DNA of 64,000 nucleotides, from NCBI GenBank assembly GCA_003054665.1, contig QAYY01000003.1, positions 1 through 64,000 on the forward strand, given 5' to 3'. This DNA is from Opitutaceae bacterium EW11. Its GTDB lineage: Bacteria > Verrucomicrobiota > Verrucomicrobiia > Opitutales > Opitutaceae. Both the position numbers and the translations under genes were made by a program. Below, piece after piece: positions 15,772 through 25,178 of this stretch. The notes beneath the pieces were generated by a model, which was given only the letters and a program-made list of their open reading frames with translations, had not been told where the DNA came from and did no database searches. Each line of letters begins with the position of its first letter. Within the stretch, counting starts at the first letter, position 1.

Positions 15772-16506
15772 ATGATCTCGATCTTTGCCGCGGACCTCGA
15801 CGGCACGCTGCTCGGGAATCCCGAGTCTGAGTGGCGGTTTCATTCTGCGTGGGCGGCTCTGCGCGAAAAAGAGCGCCCGCTGCTCGTCTACAACACCGGA
15901 CGCGACCTCCGGGATGTGCGCTCCCTCATTTCCGAGGGGGTGCTGCCCGAGCCCGACGCGATCATCGGCGGAGTCGGAACGCTCCTGGAGGACGCCCGCG
16001 ATCCCCGCGCCTCGACCGAGTTCAGCCGTCGTTTCGGCGAAGGCTGGAACCTTGCAGTGGTGGAAGAGATCGTCGGCGCATTTCCGAGGGTGGTCCAGCA
16101 GCCGCCGAGTGCGCAGCACCCGTACAAATCGAGCTGGCGCCTGGCCGACGCCACGCCCGGGGAGCTGGACGCGTTGCGCGGGTACCTTCGCGAAGCGGGC
16201 GTCCTGGCCAATGTCGTGTATTCGTGCGACCGTTACCTGGACGTGCTCCCGGATCGTGCCGACAAGGGCAAGGCCCTGGCATGGTACGCCGAGCGGCGCG
16301 GCATCCCGATCGCCGAAATCCTGGTCGCGGGCGATACGGGCAACGACACCAGCATGTTCCTTCTTCCGGAGGTCGTGCGCCTCGTGGTCGAAAACGCACT
16401 TCCCGAGTTGCTGGCGGAGATCGTCCGCCTCCCGAAGTATTTCGCGCGGGGCTTTTTCGCCGACGGCGTCCTCGACGGACTCGAGCACTATGGCGTGATC
16501 TCCTGA
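15772..16506 (+). CDS. HAD-family sucrose- or mannosylfructose-phosphate phosphatase
   Basis: A 244-residue HAD phosphatase of the sucrose-phosphatase type. Motif I is FAADLDGTLLG (nucleophile Asp), motif II region LLVYNTGRDLRDVRSLI, then YKSSWRL, motif III Lys in DKGKALAWYA and motif IV VAGDTGNDTSMF. It would dephosphorylate the disaccharide phosphate made by the upstream glycosyltransferase, 25 bp away. The start at 15772 is preceded by GAGGAAG at a suitable distance and gives the family N-terminus MISIFAADLDGT; an in-frame start at 15709 would overlap the synthase gene and is less likely. Confidence 0.87.
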   Translation: MISIFAADLDGTLLGNPESEWRFHSAWAALREKERPLLVYNTGRDLRDVRSLISEGVLPEPDAIIGGVGTLLEDARDPRASTEFSRRFGEGWNLAVVEEIVGAFPRVVQQPPSAQHPYKSSWRLADATPGELDALRGYLREAGVLANVVYSCDRYLDVLPDRADKGKALAWYAERRGIPIAEILVAGDTGNDTSMFLLPEVVRLVVENALPELLAEIVRLPKYFARGFFADGVLDGLEHYGVIS

Positions 16507-16762
16507 GTCCGCCCGCAGGGGGGAGTCTGGCGGTGGAAGAGAATCCCTCGAAATCGGGGTCGTTTCGTCCGACCACAGCTCGGCGAGCCCGCGAGCCAGG
16601 ATGGGATGGACGACGTGGGGCCGGGAGGTTTGGATCGAGGCGCAGTCTTTCGCCCGGACGTTGTCGATGATGGCGGTTATGAAGAGATCTGCCTGACAGC
16701 CCGCATCGGAAGCGCTGCCACCGCAGCGACTGGCTCCCCGGCTGCCTCACCTCACGCTTTCC

Positions 16763-18886
16763 ATGAACCGACCCCGCCTTCGTTCTCTCCTGTTCGCACT
16801 CTCCGCGGTGACCGCGGCCTCGCTGCTCTCCGCCGCGCCGAGCCGCTCCTGGACGGCCGACAACGGCAACGGCACCTACACGAACCCGCTCTTCTATGAC
16901 GAGTTCTCCGATCCCGACATGATCCGAGTCGGCGACGATTTTTACCTCGCGGGGACAACGATGCACTCGATGCCCGGTGTCGTGATCCTGCACTCGAAGG
17001 ACCTCGTGAACTGGGAATTCCTCAGCTACGCCTTTCAGCGCCTCGAGATGGGACCGGAGTTCAATCTCGAGAACGGCAAGGAGGCGTACGGCCAGGGCAT
17101 CTGGGCGCCGTGTATCCGCTATCACCAGGGCAAGTTTTACGTCTTCTCGAACATCAATGGCCACGGACTGCAGGTCTTCGTCGCCGACAACCCCGCCGGT
17201 CCTTGGGAGCATCGGAACTTCAAGGGACGCATCTACGATTTGTCCGTGCTCTTCGACGACGACGGCCGCGTCTACGCCGTGCACGGTTACGACGAGGTGA
17301 TCGTCACGGAGCTCAAACCCGACCTCAGCGGAATCATCGAGGGCTCAAACCGTGTGGTGATTCCCCACGGCAACGCGATGGGCGAAGGGCACCATTTCTA
17401 CAAGATCAACGGAAAATACTTCATCATCAGTGCGAATTACGCGCCCACCGGACGCATGCAGGCGGCCCGCGCCGACCACGTGCACGGTCCCTACGAAACG
17501 GTCGTGATCGCAGGGAAGGAGACCCTGGGCACGCAGCGCGGGTGGCTGGTGGAGAACGTGGGCCTTGGGCGTCCGCTGCCCGAGCCCGGTGCGACGTTCA
17601 CGCTCACGGGACCGGGCGACAACTACCTCGGGGCCGTGCCGATGCATCAAGGCGGCATCGTGGATCTGCCCAACGGTCAGTGGTGGGGTTTTTCCATGCT
17701 CGATTTCCGCTCCGTCGGACGCACGACGGCACTGTCTCCCGTGACATGGGTGGACGGTTGGCCCTACTTCGGTCTCCCCGGGAATCTGGGCCGCAGCCCG
17801 CACACGTGGGCCAAACCTGACGTCGCAGCAAAGGTCGAGCCTCACGCGCCGTACCAGCGTAGCGATGATTTCTCGGGCTCCAAGCTGCTGCCCATTTGGC
17901 AATGGAACCACAATCCGGTGGCCGCGAAGTGGTCGCTGACGGAGAAACCTGGATCTCTTCGCCTGCACACGCTGCCGGCCAGCCAGCTGCTCTGGGCGAA
18001 AAACACCCTGACGCAGCGCGCCATCGGCCCCGTTTCCATCGTCACGACCGAACTCGACGCCTCCGGTCTGCAGCCGGGCGACTATGCAGGTCTGGCGCTG
18101 TTCAACATGCCCTTTGCCACGATCGGTGTCGCACGCACGGGCGCGAAACTCGTGCTCCGCTATTACGATCAGCTGAAGAACGAGACGATCGAACAGCCCC
18201 TGGCCTCGCCGCATGTCTGGCTGCGCGCGACCGGGGATTACGACGAGGACGCCGCTCGCCTGGGCTTCAGCGCCGACGGAAAGACGTTCGCCGACCTCGG
18301 CGGCGAAATCCGCCTGCCGTACCAGCTGAAGACATTCCAGGGAACGCGTCTCGGGCTCTTCGCGTTCAACACGGCGGGCAACGAGGGCGGCCACGCCGAC
18401 TTCGCGGACTTCCGCGTGGACGAGCCGCTCGCCGACCGTTCGAAAAACGTTCCGTTCGGCAAGGTGGTCACCTTTACCAATCTCGCCAACGGCTCGGTGG
18501 TTTGGGCCAATCCGCACGGCATGCTGCACTTCACTCAGAAGGATTCGAAGGAGTCGAAGGGCGCCGGCGTGCGTTTTAGGGTGCACGATCGCGGCCAGGG
18601 GCGCGTGGCGCTCGAGGCGATGGACGGCAGCGGTTTTCTGACCGTCGTCGGCGCAGGTCTCTCGGCCGACGTTCGCCTGCAGAAAGAGGAATCCGCCGCC
18701 AGCCTGTTCCTATGGCAGGACATGCTGCGCAACCGCCAGTGCATGCTCCTTTCGCTGAAGACGCATCGCTACGTGGGCATCGATCCGAGCACCGGAGAGC
18801 CGTACGGCGCAGACTGGCCCGGCACCACGCCCAACCGAAAGGATGGAACGGTGCTGACCTGGACAGAGGTATCCAAAGAGCCATAG
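16763..18886 (+). CDS. Secreted GH43 beta-xylosidase/alpha-arabinofuranosidase, three-domain
   Basis: 707 residues with a signal peptide (LLFALSAVTAASLLSAAP). The five-bladed GH43 domain covers about 30-350 and shows the three expected acidic sites: base Asp in FSDPDMIRVGDDFYLAGTT, the pKa-modulating Asp in VLFDDDGRVYAV and the acid Glu in MGEGHHFYKINGKYF. A beta-sandwich follows (about 365-550). The C-terminal 130 residues look like a beta-trefoil (MLLSLKTHRYVGID). Family members release xylose or arabinose from xylan side chains. It has the same architecture and strong similarity to the GH43 at 48.7 kb, so they are paralogues. It sits alone between osmolyte and ion-transport genes. Confidence 0.88.
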   Translation: MNRPRLRSLLFALSAVTAASLLSAAPSRSWTADNGNGTYTNPLFYDEFSDPDMIRVGDDFYLAGTTMHSMPGVVILHSKDLVNWEFLSYAFQRLEMGPEFNLENGKEAYGQGIWAPCIRYHQGKFYVFSNINGHGLQVFVADNPAGPWEHRNFKGRIYDLSVLFDDDGRVYAVHGYDEVIVTELKPDLSGIIEGSNRVVIPHGNAMGEGHHFYKINGKYFIISANYAPTGRMQAARADHVHGPYETVVIAGKETLGTQRGWLVENVGLGRPLPEPGATFTLTGPGDNYLGAVPMHQGGIVDLPNGQWWGFSMLDFRSVGRTTALSPVTWVDGWPYFGLPGNLGRSPHTWAKPDVAAKVEPHAPYQRSDDFSGSKLLPIWQWNHNPVAAKWSLTEKPGSLRLHTLPASQLLWAKNTLTQRAIGPVSIVTTELDASGLQPGDYAGLALFNMPFATIGVARTGAKLVLRYYDQLKNETIEQPLASPHVWLRATGDYDEDAARLGFSADGKTFADLGGEIRLPYQLKTFQGTRLGLFAFNTAGNEGGHADFADFRVDEPLADRSKNVPFGKVVTFTNLANGSVVWANPHGMLHFTQKDSKESKGAGVRFRVHDRGQGRVALEAMDGSGFLTVVGAGLSADVRLQKEESAASLFLWQDMLRNRQCMLLSLKTHRYVGIDPSTGEPYGADWPGTTPNRKDGTVLTWTEVSKEP

Positions 18887-19036
18887 CGACCGGGCCGTAT
18901 TCCCCAAGCGCCTCCTGGGAATCTTCCGGAATCTGCGTCGATTGCCGGGAGACTGCTGCCGTCGCGGGAACCGGACTTGCGGCGGAGGAACGTACGCACG
19001 CATCGCCGCCGGAGCACCGGACGGCTGCAGGACCCA

Positions 19037-20986
19037 ATGTCGCTGAAGGAGACGTTTTTTGGAAAACGGCTACGTTCCGAAGCTGAACAAGAGGAACAGA
19101 TCGGCCCTTTCGCCGCTGTGCCCGTGCTCGGCCTGGATGCCCTCGCTTCCGCGTCGTACGGGCCTGAAGCGGCCCTGACGGTTTTGCTGCCGCTCGGGGC
19201 TGCCGCTTCCAGCTACGTCGTTGTGGTCGCCTGTGCGGTGGTCGCGGTCCTGCTGATCGTCTTTTTCTCCTATCGGCAGACGATCCCCGCGTACCCGCAA
19301 GGCGGAGGTTCGTTCACGGTCGCCAAGGACAATCTCGGGACGGGGATCGGTCTCCTGGCCGCGAGCGCCCTGGCGATCGACTATGTCCTGAATGTCGCGG
19401 TCGCGATTTCCGCGGGAGTGGGGGCGCTGGTCTCGGCGGCTCCGAAGCTGTTCCCGCACTCCCTTGCCCTCTGCCTGGGTATTCTCGCTGTCATTACCGT
19501 CGTCAATCTCCGGGGAATTCGGAGCGCCGGCCTGGTCTTCATGACGCCGACCTACCTCTTCGTGGGAACGTTGGGGATCACGATCCTGATCGGAATCTGG
19601 AAGACGGTGGGTACGGGCGGCCATCCTCAGCCGGTCGAAACCCTGCCGGCGGCCGGTGCGGCCACGGCGGCGGCAAGCGTCTGGATCGTTCTCCGCGCTT
19701 TCGCGAGCGGCTGCACGGCGTTGACGGGCATCGAAGCGGTCAGCAACGCGGTGCCGGTTTTCCGGCAGCCGAAGATCGAGAACGCGCGCCGTACGCTGAC
19801 GGCGATCATGGCCGTTCTGGCGTTTCTCGTGATCGGCGGCGCCGTGGTCGCCCGCGCCTACGGCATTCACGCGACGGTGCCTGGCCACGCCGGATACCAG
19901 AGTGTCCTCTCCCAGATCGTCGCGTCGGTGGTGGGGCGGGGCTGGTTCTACTATCTCATGATGACGGCGGTCCTCCTGGTGCTGGCGCTCTCGGCGAACA
20001 CCAGTTTTGCGGACTTCCCGCGAGTGTGCCGCGTCTTGGCGCAAGACGAGTACCTGCCGGCGGAATTCGCGCATCGTGGAAGCCGGCTGGTGTACACGGC
20101 GGGGATTCTGCTGCTGGCCGGACTCTCCGGTGCGTTGCTGGTTCTTTTCGGCGGAATCACCGACCGCTTGATCCCCTTGTTTGCCGTGGGCGCGTTCCTG
20201 GCGTTCACCCTGTCTCAACTCGGCATGGTCTTCCACTGGCGGCGAAGAGGCGGTCCGGGAGCAATGCGTTCGCTGATCGTCAACGCCGTGGGCGCCCTTG
20301 CGACCGGCACCACGCTGATCGTGATCGCGGTGGCGAAGTTCCGGGAGGGAGCGTGGATCACGATTCTGGTGATACCGCCCTTGCTCCTGCTCTTCAGGCG
20401 AGTGCGCCGCTATCACGAGACGCTGGACCGCGAGACGGATGCCGGCGGCCCCCTCGATGTGCGAGGACTGTTGCCTCCTGTGGTGGTGATCCCGCTCAAG
20501 CGCATGGATGCCGTGGCGAGAAAGGCGCTGCGGCTCGCGATCACGATGTCCTCGGAAGTGCGAGCCGTTCAGATCGTGGCGGAGGAAATGAAAACCGAGG
20601 ACCTGAGTGCGTCCTGGGACACGCTCGTGGAGGAGCCGGCTCGCGCCGCCGGATACAAACCGCCTTTCCTCACGGTGGTGCGGTCGCCGTATCGGGAGTT
20701 CTTCTCCCCCCTGCTGAGGGCGTTGAAGGATTTGGGCGAGGAGTATCCCGACCGCACGATCGCCGTGATGCTTCCGGAGGTCGTCGAGCGACGCTGGTAT
20801 CATTTCCTCTTCCGCCACCGCGCCACGTTCCTGAAGGCGCTGCTCCTGATGCGCGGCGGACCGCGTATCGCTCTGATCACGACACCGTGGTACCTCCAGG
20901 AAGCGGCCCACGGGGAGAAGCTCAGAACGCCGCGATCCGCGAAGGACGATGCGGTAACTCAGGTGGTGCAGGCACCCGCGGAGTAG
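19037..20986 (+). CDS. KimA-like APC-superfamily potassium transporter
   Basis: 649 residues from the ATG at 19037 (MSLKETFFGKRL). About 12 helices begin with the characteristic VPVLGLDALASASYGPEAALTVLLPLGA, then IPAYPQGGGSFTVAKDNLG and GCTALTGIEAVSNAVPVF. The last 180 residues form a soluble universal-stress-like cytoplasmic domain (VVVIPLKRMDAVARKALRLAITMSS and later). This layout matches KimA (YdaO) of Bacillus, a proton-coupled high-affinity K+ importer inhibited by c-di-AMP; amino-acid transport is the alternative. It is 32 bp from a Na+/H+ antiporter gene, consistent with K+/Na+ homeostasis. No c-di-AMP riboswitch was recognised upstream. Confidence 0.82.
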   Translation: MSLKETFFGKRLRSEAEQEEQIGPFAAVPVLGLDALASASYGPEAALTVLLPLGAAASSYVVVVACAVVAVLLIVFFSYRQTIPAYPQGGGSFTVAKDNLGTGIGLLAASALAIDYVLNVAVAISAGVGALVSAAPKLFPHSLALCLGILAVITVVNLRGIRSAGLVFMTPTYLFVGTLGITILIGIWKTVGTGGHPQPVETLPAAGAATAAASVWIVLRAFASGCTALTGIEAVSNAVPVFRQPKIENARRTLTAIMAVLAFLVIGGAVVARAYGIHATVPGHAGYQSVLSQIVASVVGRGWFYYLMMTAVLLVLALSANTSFADFPRVCRVLAQDEYLPAEFAHRGSRLVYTAGILLLAGLSGALLVLFGGITDRLIPLFAVGAFLAFTLSQLGMVFHWRRRGGPGAMRSLIVNAVGALATGTTLIVIAVAKFREGAWITILVIPPLLLLFRRVRRYHETLDRETDAGGPLDVRGLLPPVVVIPLKRMDAVARKALRLAITMSSEVRAVQIVAEEMKTEDLSASWDTLVEEPARAAGYKPPFLTVVRSPYREFFSPLLRALKDLGEEYPDRTIAVMLPEVVERRWYHFLFRHRATFLKALLLMRGGPRIALITTPWYLQEAAHGEKLRTPRSAKDDAVTQVVQAPAE

Positions 20987-21018
20987 GGGGCTTCGCCGTT
21001 GCGGTAAGTCCAAACGTT

Positions 21019-22320
21019 ATGTCTTTCGATCGATGGATGCTGGTACTCGGGGCGTTGCTGCTCGGCATCGCGTTGGTGAATCCGCTCGTGAAGCGGCTGC
21101 CGATCACGACCACGATCATCTATCTTCTCGTCGGGGTGGCATTGAGCCCGCTTTGGCTGGGGCTGTTGGAGGTGGACCCGTTCAGGGACGTGGCCTGGCT
21201 CCATCACGGGGCGGAGCTGGCCGTTCTTGTTTCATTGTTCGGAGTTGGAATGAAGCTTCGGATGCGGCTGGGCCATGCATTGCTGAGGCCGGCACTGAGT
21301 CTGGCCGTGGTCTCCATGGTCGTGACGGTGGGATTGGTGGCGGCGACGGGTTATTGGCTCATGGGCCTTCCGGTGGGAGCGGCGGTGCTTCTCGGCGCGG
21401 TGCTCGCGCCGACCGACCCCGTATTGGCGTCCGATGTACAGCTGCGCCATGCGGCCGATCGCGACCGCGTCCGCCTCACCTTGAGCGCCGAGGCCGGGCT
21501 CAACGACGGCACTGCGTTTCCGTTCGTGCTGATGGGACTGGCGTTGCTGAACCCCGCACATTCGTTCGAACCGGTGCCGTGGCTTCTACGCGACGTGATC
21601 TGGGCGGGGCTTGGCGGTCTGGCGATCGGCTCGGCAACCGGCTTCGGAGTGGGGACGCTGGTACTCTCCCTGCAACGGAGGCGCGGCGGGAGTCTGGATT
21701 TCGGCGAATACCTGGTCATGGGCCTTGTCGGAGTCTCGTACGGGCTCGCCTCGGCCCTTCACACCTACGGGTTTCTCGCCGTGTTCGCCGCCGGAGTGGG
21801 GCTGCGTGCGGTCGAACGGCGCGCGAGCGCCGTGAACCAGATTTCGGATACGGCATTGACCGACGACACCGCACGCCTGCCGCTTCCGGCAGACGATCCT
21901 CGGGTGGTTCCCGTGTATCTCGCCGGGACGCTGCAATCGACCAATCAGCAGCTGGAACACATTCTCGAGGCCGCCTTGGTGCTGGTGGTCGGCGCGTCGC
22001 TGTGGCGGGTGGGCGTGAGCGGAGAGGCGCTTTGGTTCGCGCCCTTGCTCTTCCTGGTCATACGCCCGCTGGCCTGTGTGCCGCTGTTGTTTGTCCATCG
22101 ATTCACGCGGCTCGAAGCGGGGGCGGTCGCGTGGTTCGGGATCCGCGGAATCGGCTCGCTCTTTTACGTGACGTATTCGATCGACCACGGACTGCCGCGG
22201 GAAGTCGCGGGACGGTTGGTCTCTCTCACCCTGGCGGTGATCGCCGTGTCGATTCTCGTACACGGCATTTCCGTCACGCCCTTGCTGGACGCATATCACC
22301 GCCGCAAGCCACCCCGGTGA
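21019..22320 (+). CDS. Na+/H+ (or K+/H+) antiporter, CPA1/NhaP type
   Basis: 433 residues and about 12 membrane helices, starting MSFDRWMLVLGALLLGIALV. It holds the two family motifs of the ion site: GAVLAPTDPVLASDV (TDP) and SAEAGLNDGTAFPFV (ND). Near the end AVAWFGIRGIGSLFYVTY carries the conserved Arg. Such proteins exchange cytoplasmic Na+ or K+ for protons. It is very probably co-transcribed with the KimA-like gene 32 bp upstream. The protein lacks the long cytoplasmic tail of NhaP2 and SOS1 types. Confidence 0.9.
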   Translation: MSFDRWMLVLGALLLGIALVNPLVKRLPITTTIIYLLVGVALSPLWLGLLEVDPFRDVAWLHHGAELAVLVSLFGVGMKLRMRLGHALLRPALSLAVVSMVVTVGLVAATGYWLMGLPVGAAVLLGAVLAPTDPVLASDVQLRHAADRDRVRLTLSAEAGLNDGTAFPFVLMGLALLNPAHSFEPVPWLLRDVIWAGLGGLAIGSATGFGVGTLVLSLQRRRGGSLDFGEYLVMGLVGVSYGLASALHTYGFLAVFAAGVGLRAVERRASAVNQISDTALTDDTARLPLPADDPRVVPVYLAGTLQSTNQQLEHILEAALVLVVGASLWRVGVSGEALWFAPLLFLVIRPLACVPLLFVHRFTRLEAGAVAWFGIRGIGSLFYVTYSIDHGLPREVAGRLVSLTLAVIAVSILVHGISVTPLLDAYHRRKPPR

Positions 22321-22510
22321 AAACCCGCCTTCCCCCCGCAGGTATCTACTTCCCCGTTACGAGCGCTGGTTCACTCGGGCCTCTTCTCGTGCCATCGGCG
22401 GCTTCGAACTGCCGGCGGAGCGCTGCAACACCCGGCATACAGAAGCGCGCCCGAGAACTTGCGCAGGCCGACGGATGGCGCGTCGGCCCGCGTGGTTTCC
22501 TGCAGAACCT

Positions 22511-25090
22511 CTAGAACGTCAGCGTGGCCTTCTGCCGCAGGTCGGCGGAGGAGGCGCCGGCTTGGAAGGTCCAGCTGCCGTGCGGGACTTGGAATGCCTT
22601 TTCTGCGTCGCTCCAGCGGCGAAGCGCGGATGCGGGGACGATCAGTTCCACCTTTTGCGCTTCACCTTTTGCGAGGTGAACGCGGCGGAAACCGCAGAGG
22701 GCGACGATCTCGCGCGGGTGTGTTTCCGCCGGCGGCGTCGCGTAGAGCTGCACGACTTCATCGCCGTCGCGGTCGCCGCGATTGGTCACGGTGAGCGACG
22801 CGGCGACGGAGCCGTCCGGCAGGCGCTTGGTTTGCAGTTCGCCGTACGCGAACGTCGTGTAGCTGAGTCCGTGGCCGAACGGATAGAGCGGCGCGCCTTT
22901 GAAATAACGATAGGTGCGGCCCTTCATCTCGTAGTTCTGGAAGTCGGGCAGATCCTCGGTTGCGCGGTAGAATGTCAGAGGCAGGCGTCCGGCCGGATTG
23001 TACGTGCCGAGCAGGACATCGGCGACGGCGGTGCCGCCGGCCTGACCCGGATACCAGGCCTGCAATACGGCGTTGGCGTTCTCTTTGGCCCAGGGGAAGG
23101 CGACGGCGCTACCGGAGAGATTCACGAACACCATCGGCTTGCCCGTCGCGTGCAGCTTCTCGAGGAAACGTTGCTGCAGCTGTGGAAGCTCGATCCGAAG
23201 ACGGTCGCCGCCGTTGAAGCCATCGTAGTCGACGGCCATCTCTTCGCCTTCGAGTTGAGCGGACAAGCCGCCGACGAACACGATGAGGTCCGCCGTCTTC
23301 GCGACCGCGAGGGCCTCGGCTTCGTGCAGCTCGACGGCCGGAGTTTTCCATTCGAGCACCACGCTGCTCTGGCCGTGGCCTTGCGCGTATTCGAGGCGGA
23401 TGGGAAGGGACGTGTTGTCGGGCAGCACACGGGCGACGGTGACCTCTCGTTCGCGCGCTTCGTCTCCCGCCGGCGGAACCCAGGCGTCGAGCACCAGGGC
23501 GTCGTCGAGGTACAACCGGAACCCGCCCCGGCCCCGGATTTGGAATTGGTATTCGCCGGCGAGCGTGGTCTGCAGCTCGCCGGTCCACCGGACGGAAATG
23601 CCTGCTTCCGGGACGCCCGGAGGCAGACCGCCGGGATTGCAGGACAGGCAGAGCGGCCGTTCCGTGCGCTGCGCCACGGGCGATCCGCTCAACGTGGGGT
23701 TGGCGAAGTAGTCTCCGCGGAACCAGGGTTGGGGAATGGGCCGGAAGCGGTCCGGCCGCGTGGAATAGTCGATGCCGTGGGCATAGGCGACCTGCACGCC
23801 GAGGGGCTCGAGCGCTGCTTTCAACCCCGTCAGGACGGTGATGGGAGCGGAAGGCTGGCCGTTGTAGTTACCGACCAACGACGGAACTGAGTTGGCGTTG
23901 GGGCCGATGACGGCGATGCGCTGGAGCTTTTTCGGCGCGAGAGGCAGAATGCCGTCGTTCTTCAGGAGGACGAGCGATTCACGCGCGGCTTTCAGCGCTA
24001 GATCGCCATGGGGCTTGGAGTCGTTTTCCGAGGGCGCGATGGCGTTGAACGGAACCCGGTCCTGCGGATCGAAAAAGCCCAGGCGAAACATCGTGCGGAG
24101 CAGCGGGTAGACGCGGTGGTCGATGTCCGCATCCGAAAGCTGGCCGGTGCGCACGGCCTGCACGAACGTCGAGGTGTCGCCGCCGCAGCGGACGTTCATT
24201 CCCGCCCGCGTCGTCAGGACATTGGCCTCGAGGTGATTCGCCGCTCGCCGGTAGGTGTGGACCAGGTCGTCGACCGAGCCGCAGTCGGAGGTGACGTGTC
24301 CGTCAAAGCCCCACTCCTTGAGGAGGCCGTAGAGCAGGGGACTGATCGAGCACGGCGTGCCGTTCAGCGCATTGTACGCGGTCATGACGACCTCGACGTG
24401 CGCCTCGCGCACCAGCGCCTCGAACGCGGGCAGATAGATCTCGCGGAGGTCCGCCTCGCTCGGCGACACGTCGAAGTTGTGCCGAAGCGATTCCGGTCCG
24501 CTGTGCACGGCGAAGTGCTTCGCGCAGGCGCTCGCGAGGAGGTAGTCCTTGTCGTCGCCTTGAAGACCGCGGACGAAAGCGACGCCGAGTCGGGCCGTGA
24601 GAAACGGGTCTTCGCCGTAGGTCTCCTGGCCGCGACCCCAGCGCGGGTCCCGGAAGATGTTGATGTTGGGCGACCAGAACGTGAGACCGTGGAAGATCGT
24701 CCCTTCCTGCGGCGTGCCGCGGTAGCCGTTGAACTTGGCGCGACCCTCGACGCCGATGACGTGCGCGATCTCTCCCTGCAGGGAGTCGTCCCACATCGCG
24801 GCGAGGCCGATCGCCTGCGGAAACACCGTGGCGGTGCCGGCGTTCGCCACGCCGTGAAGCGCCTCGCTCCACCAATCGTACTTGGGAATTCCGAGCCGGG
24901 GCACGCCGGGGGTGCTGTTGGTCATCATCGACGCTTTTTCCTCCAGCGTCATGCGTGAGATGAGATCCTGGATACGGACCGCCTGCGGTTTCGACACGTC
25001 CCGATACGCCGGGACGTCTTCGGCCAGCAGCAACGCTGCTGGGAACAGGAGCGCTGCGATCAGCGCGGACATGGATCGGGGTGTGGTCAT
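22511..25090 (-). CDS. Secreted GH3 beta-xylosidase/beta-glucosidase with PA14 insert
   Basis: 859 residues from the ATG at 25090, beginning with a signal peptide (MSALIAALLFPAALLLAED). The GH3 barrel shows SPNINIFRDPRWGRGQETYG, substrate-binding KHFAVHSGPE and the nucleophile Asp269 in FDGHVTSDCGSV; the SDC form is frequent in xylosidase-type members. A PA14 domain (about 450-590, GRGGFRLYLDDALVLDAW) is inserted in the second domain, and a fibronectin-like C-terminal domain ends the protein. The enzyme would split xylo- or gluco-oligosaccharides from the non-reducing end. It is the last gene of the minus-strand xylan operon, 88 bp after the esterase. Confidence 0.9.
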   Translation of the reverse strand: MTTPRSMSALIAALLFPAALLLAEDVPAYRDVSKPQAVRIQDLISRMTLEEKASMMTNSTPGVPRLGIPKYDWWSEALHGVANAGTATVFPQAIGLAAMWDDSLQGEIAHVIGVEGRAKFNGYRGTPQEGTIFHGLTFWSPNINIFRDPRWGRGQETYGEDPFLTARLGVAFVRGLQGDDKDYLLASACAKHFAVHSGPESLRHNFDVSPSEADLREIYLPAFEALVREAHVEVVMTAYNALNGTPCSISPLLYGLLKEWGFDGHVTSDCGSVDDLVHTYRRAANHLEANVLTTRAGMNVRCGGDTSTFVQAVRTGQLSDADIDHRVYPLLRTMFRLGFFDPQDRVPFNAIAPSENDSKPHGDLALKAARESLVLLKNDGILPLAPKKLQRIAVIGPNANSVPSLVGNYNGQPSAPITVLTGLKAALEPLGVQVAYAHGIDYSTRPDRFRPIPQPWFRGDYFANPTLSGSPVAQRTERPLCLSCNPGGLPPGVPEAGISVRWTGELQTTLAGEYQFQIRGRGGFRLYLDDALVLDAWVPPAGDEAREREVTVARVLPDNTSLPIRLEYAQGHGQSSVVLEWKTPAVELHEAEALAVAKTADLIVFVGGLSAQLEGEEMAVDYDGFNGGDRLRIELPQLQQRFLEKLHATGKPMVFVNLSGSAVAFPWAKENANAVLQAWYPGQAGGTAVADVLLGTYNPAGRLPLTFYRATEDLPDFQNYEMKGRTYRYFKGAPLYPFGHGLSYTTFAYGELQTKRLPDGSVAASLTVTNRGDRDGDEVVQLYATPPAETHPREIVALCGFRRVHLAKGEAQKVELIVPASALRRWSDAEKAFQVPHGSWTFQAGASSADLRQKATLTF

Positions 25091-25178
25091 GGTTGGAAAT
25101 CTCTGAGAGGGACGGTGTCGGTTCGATTGGCCTGCGCGGGTCGTGGCGCCCGCCAACGCGCGAGAGAGACGGCCGGGC

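Noticed and set aside
18887-19036. A c-di-AMP (ydaO-type) riboswitch before the KimA-like gene
   Set aside because: The region is only 150 bp and lacks the conserved riboswitch core motifs; scattered GGGAACC-like stretches are not enough.
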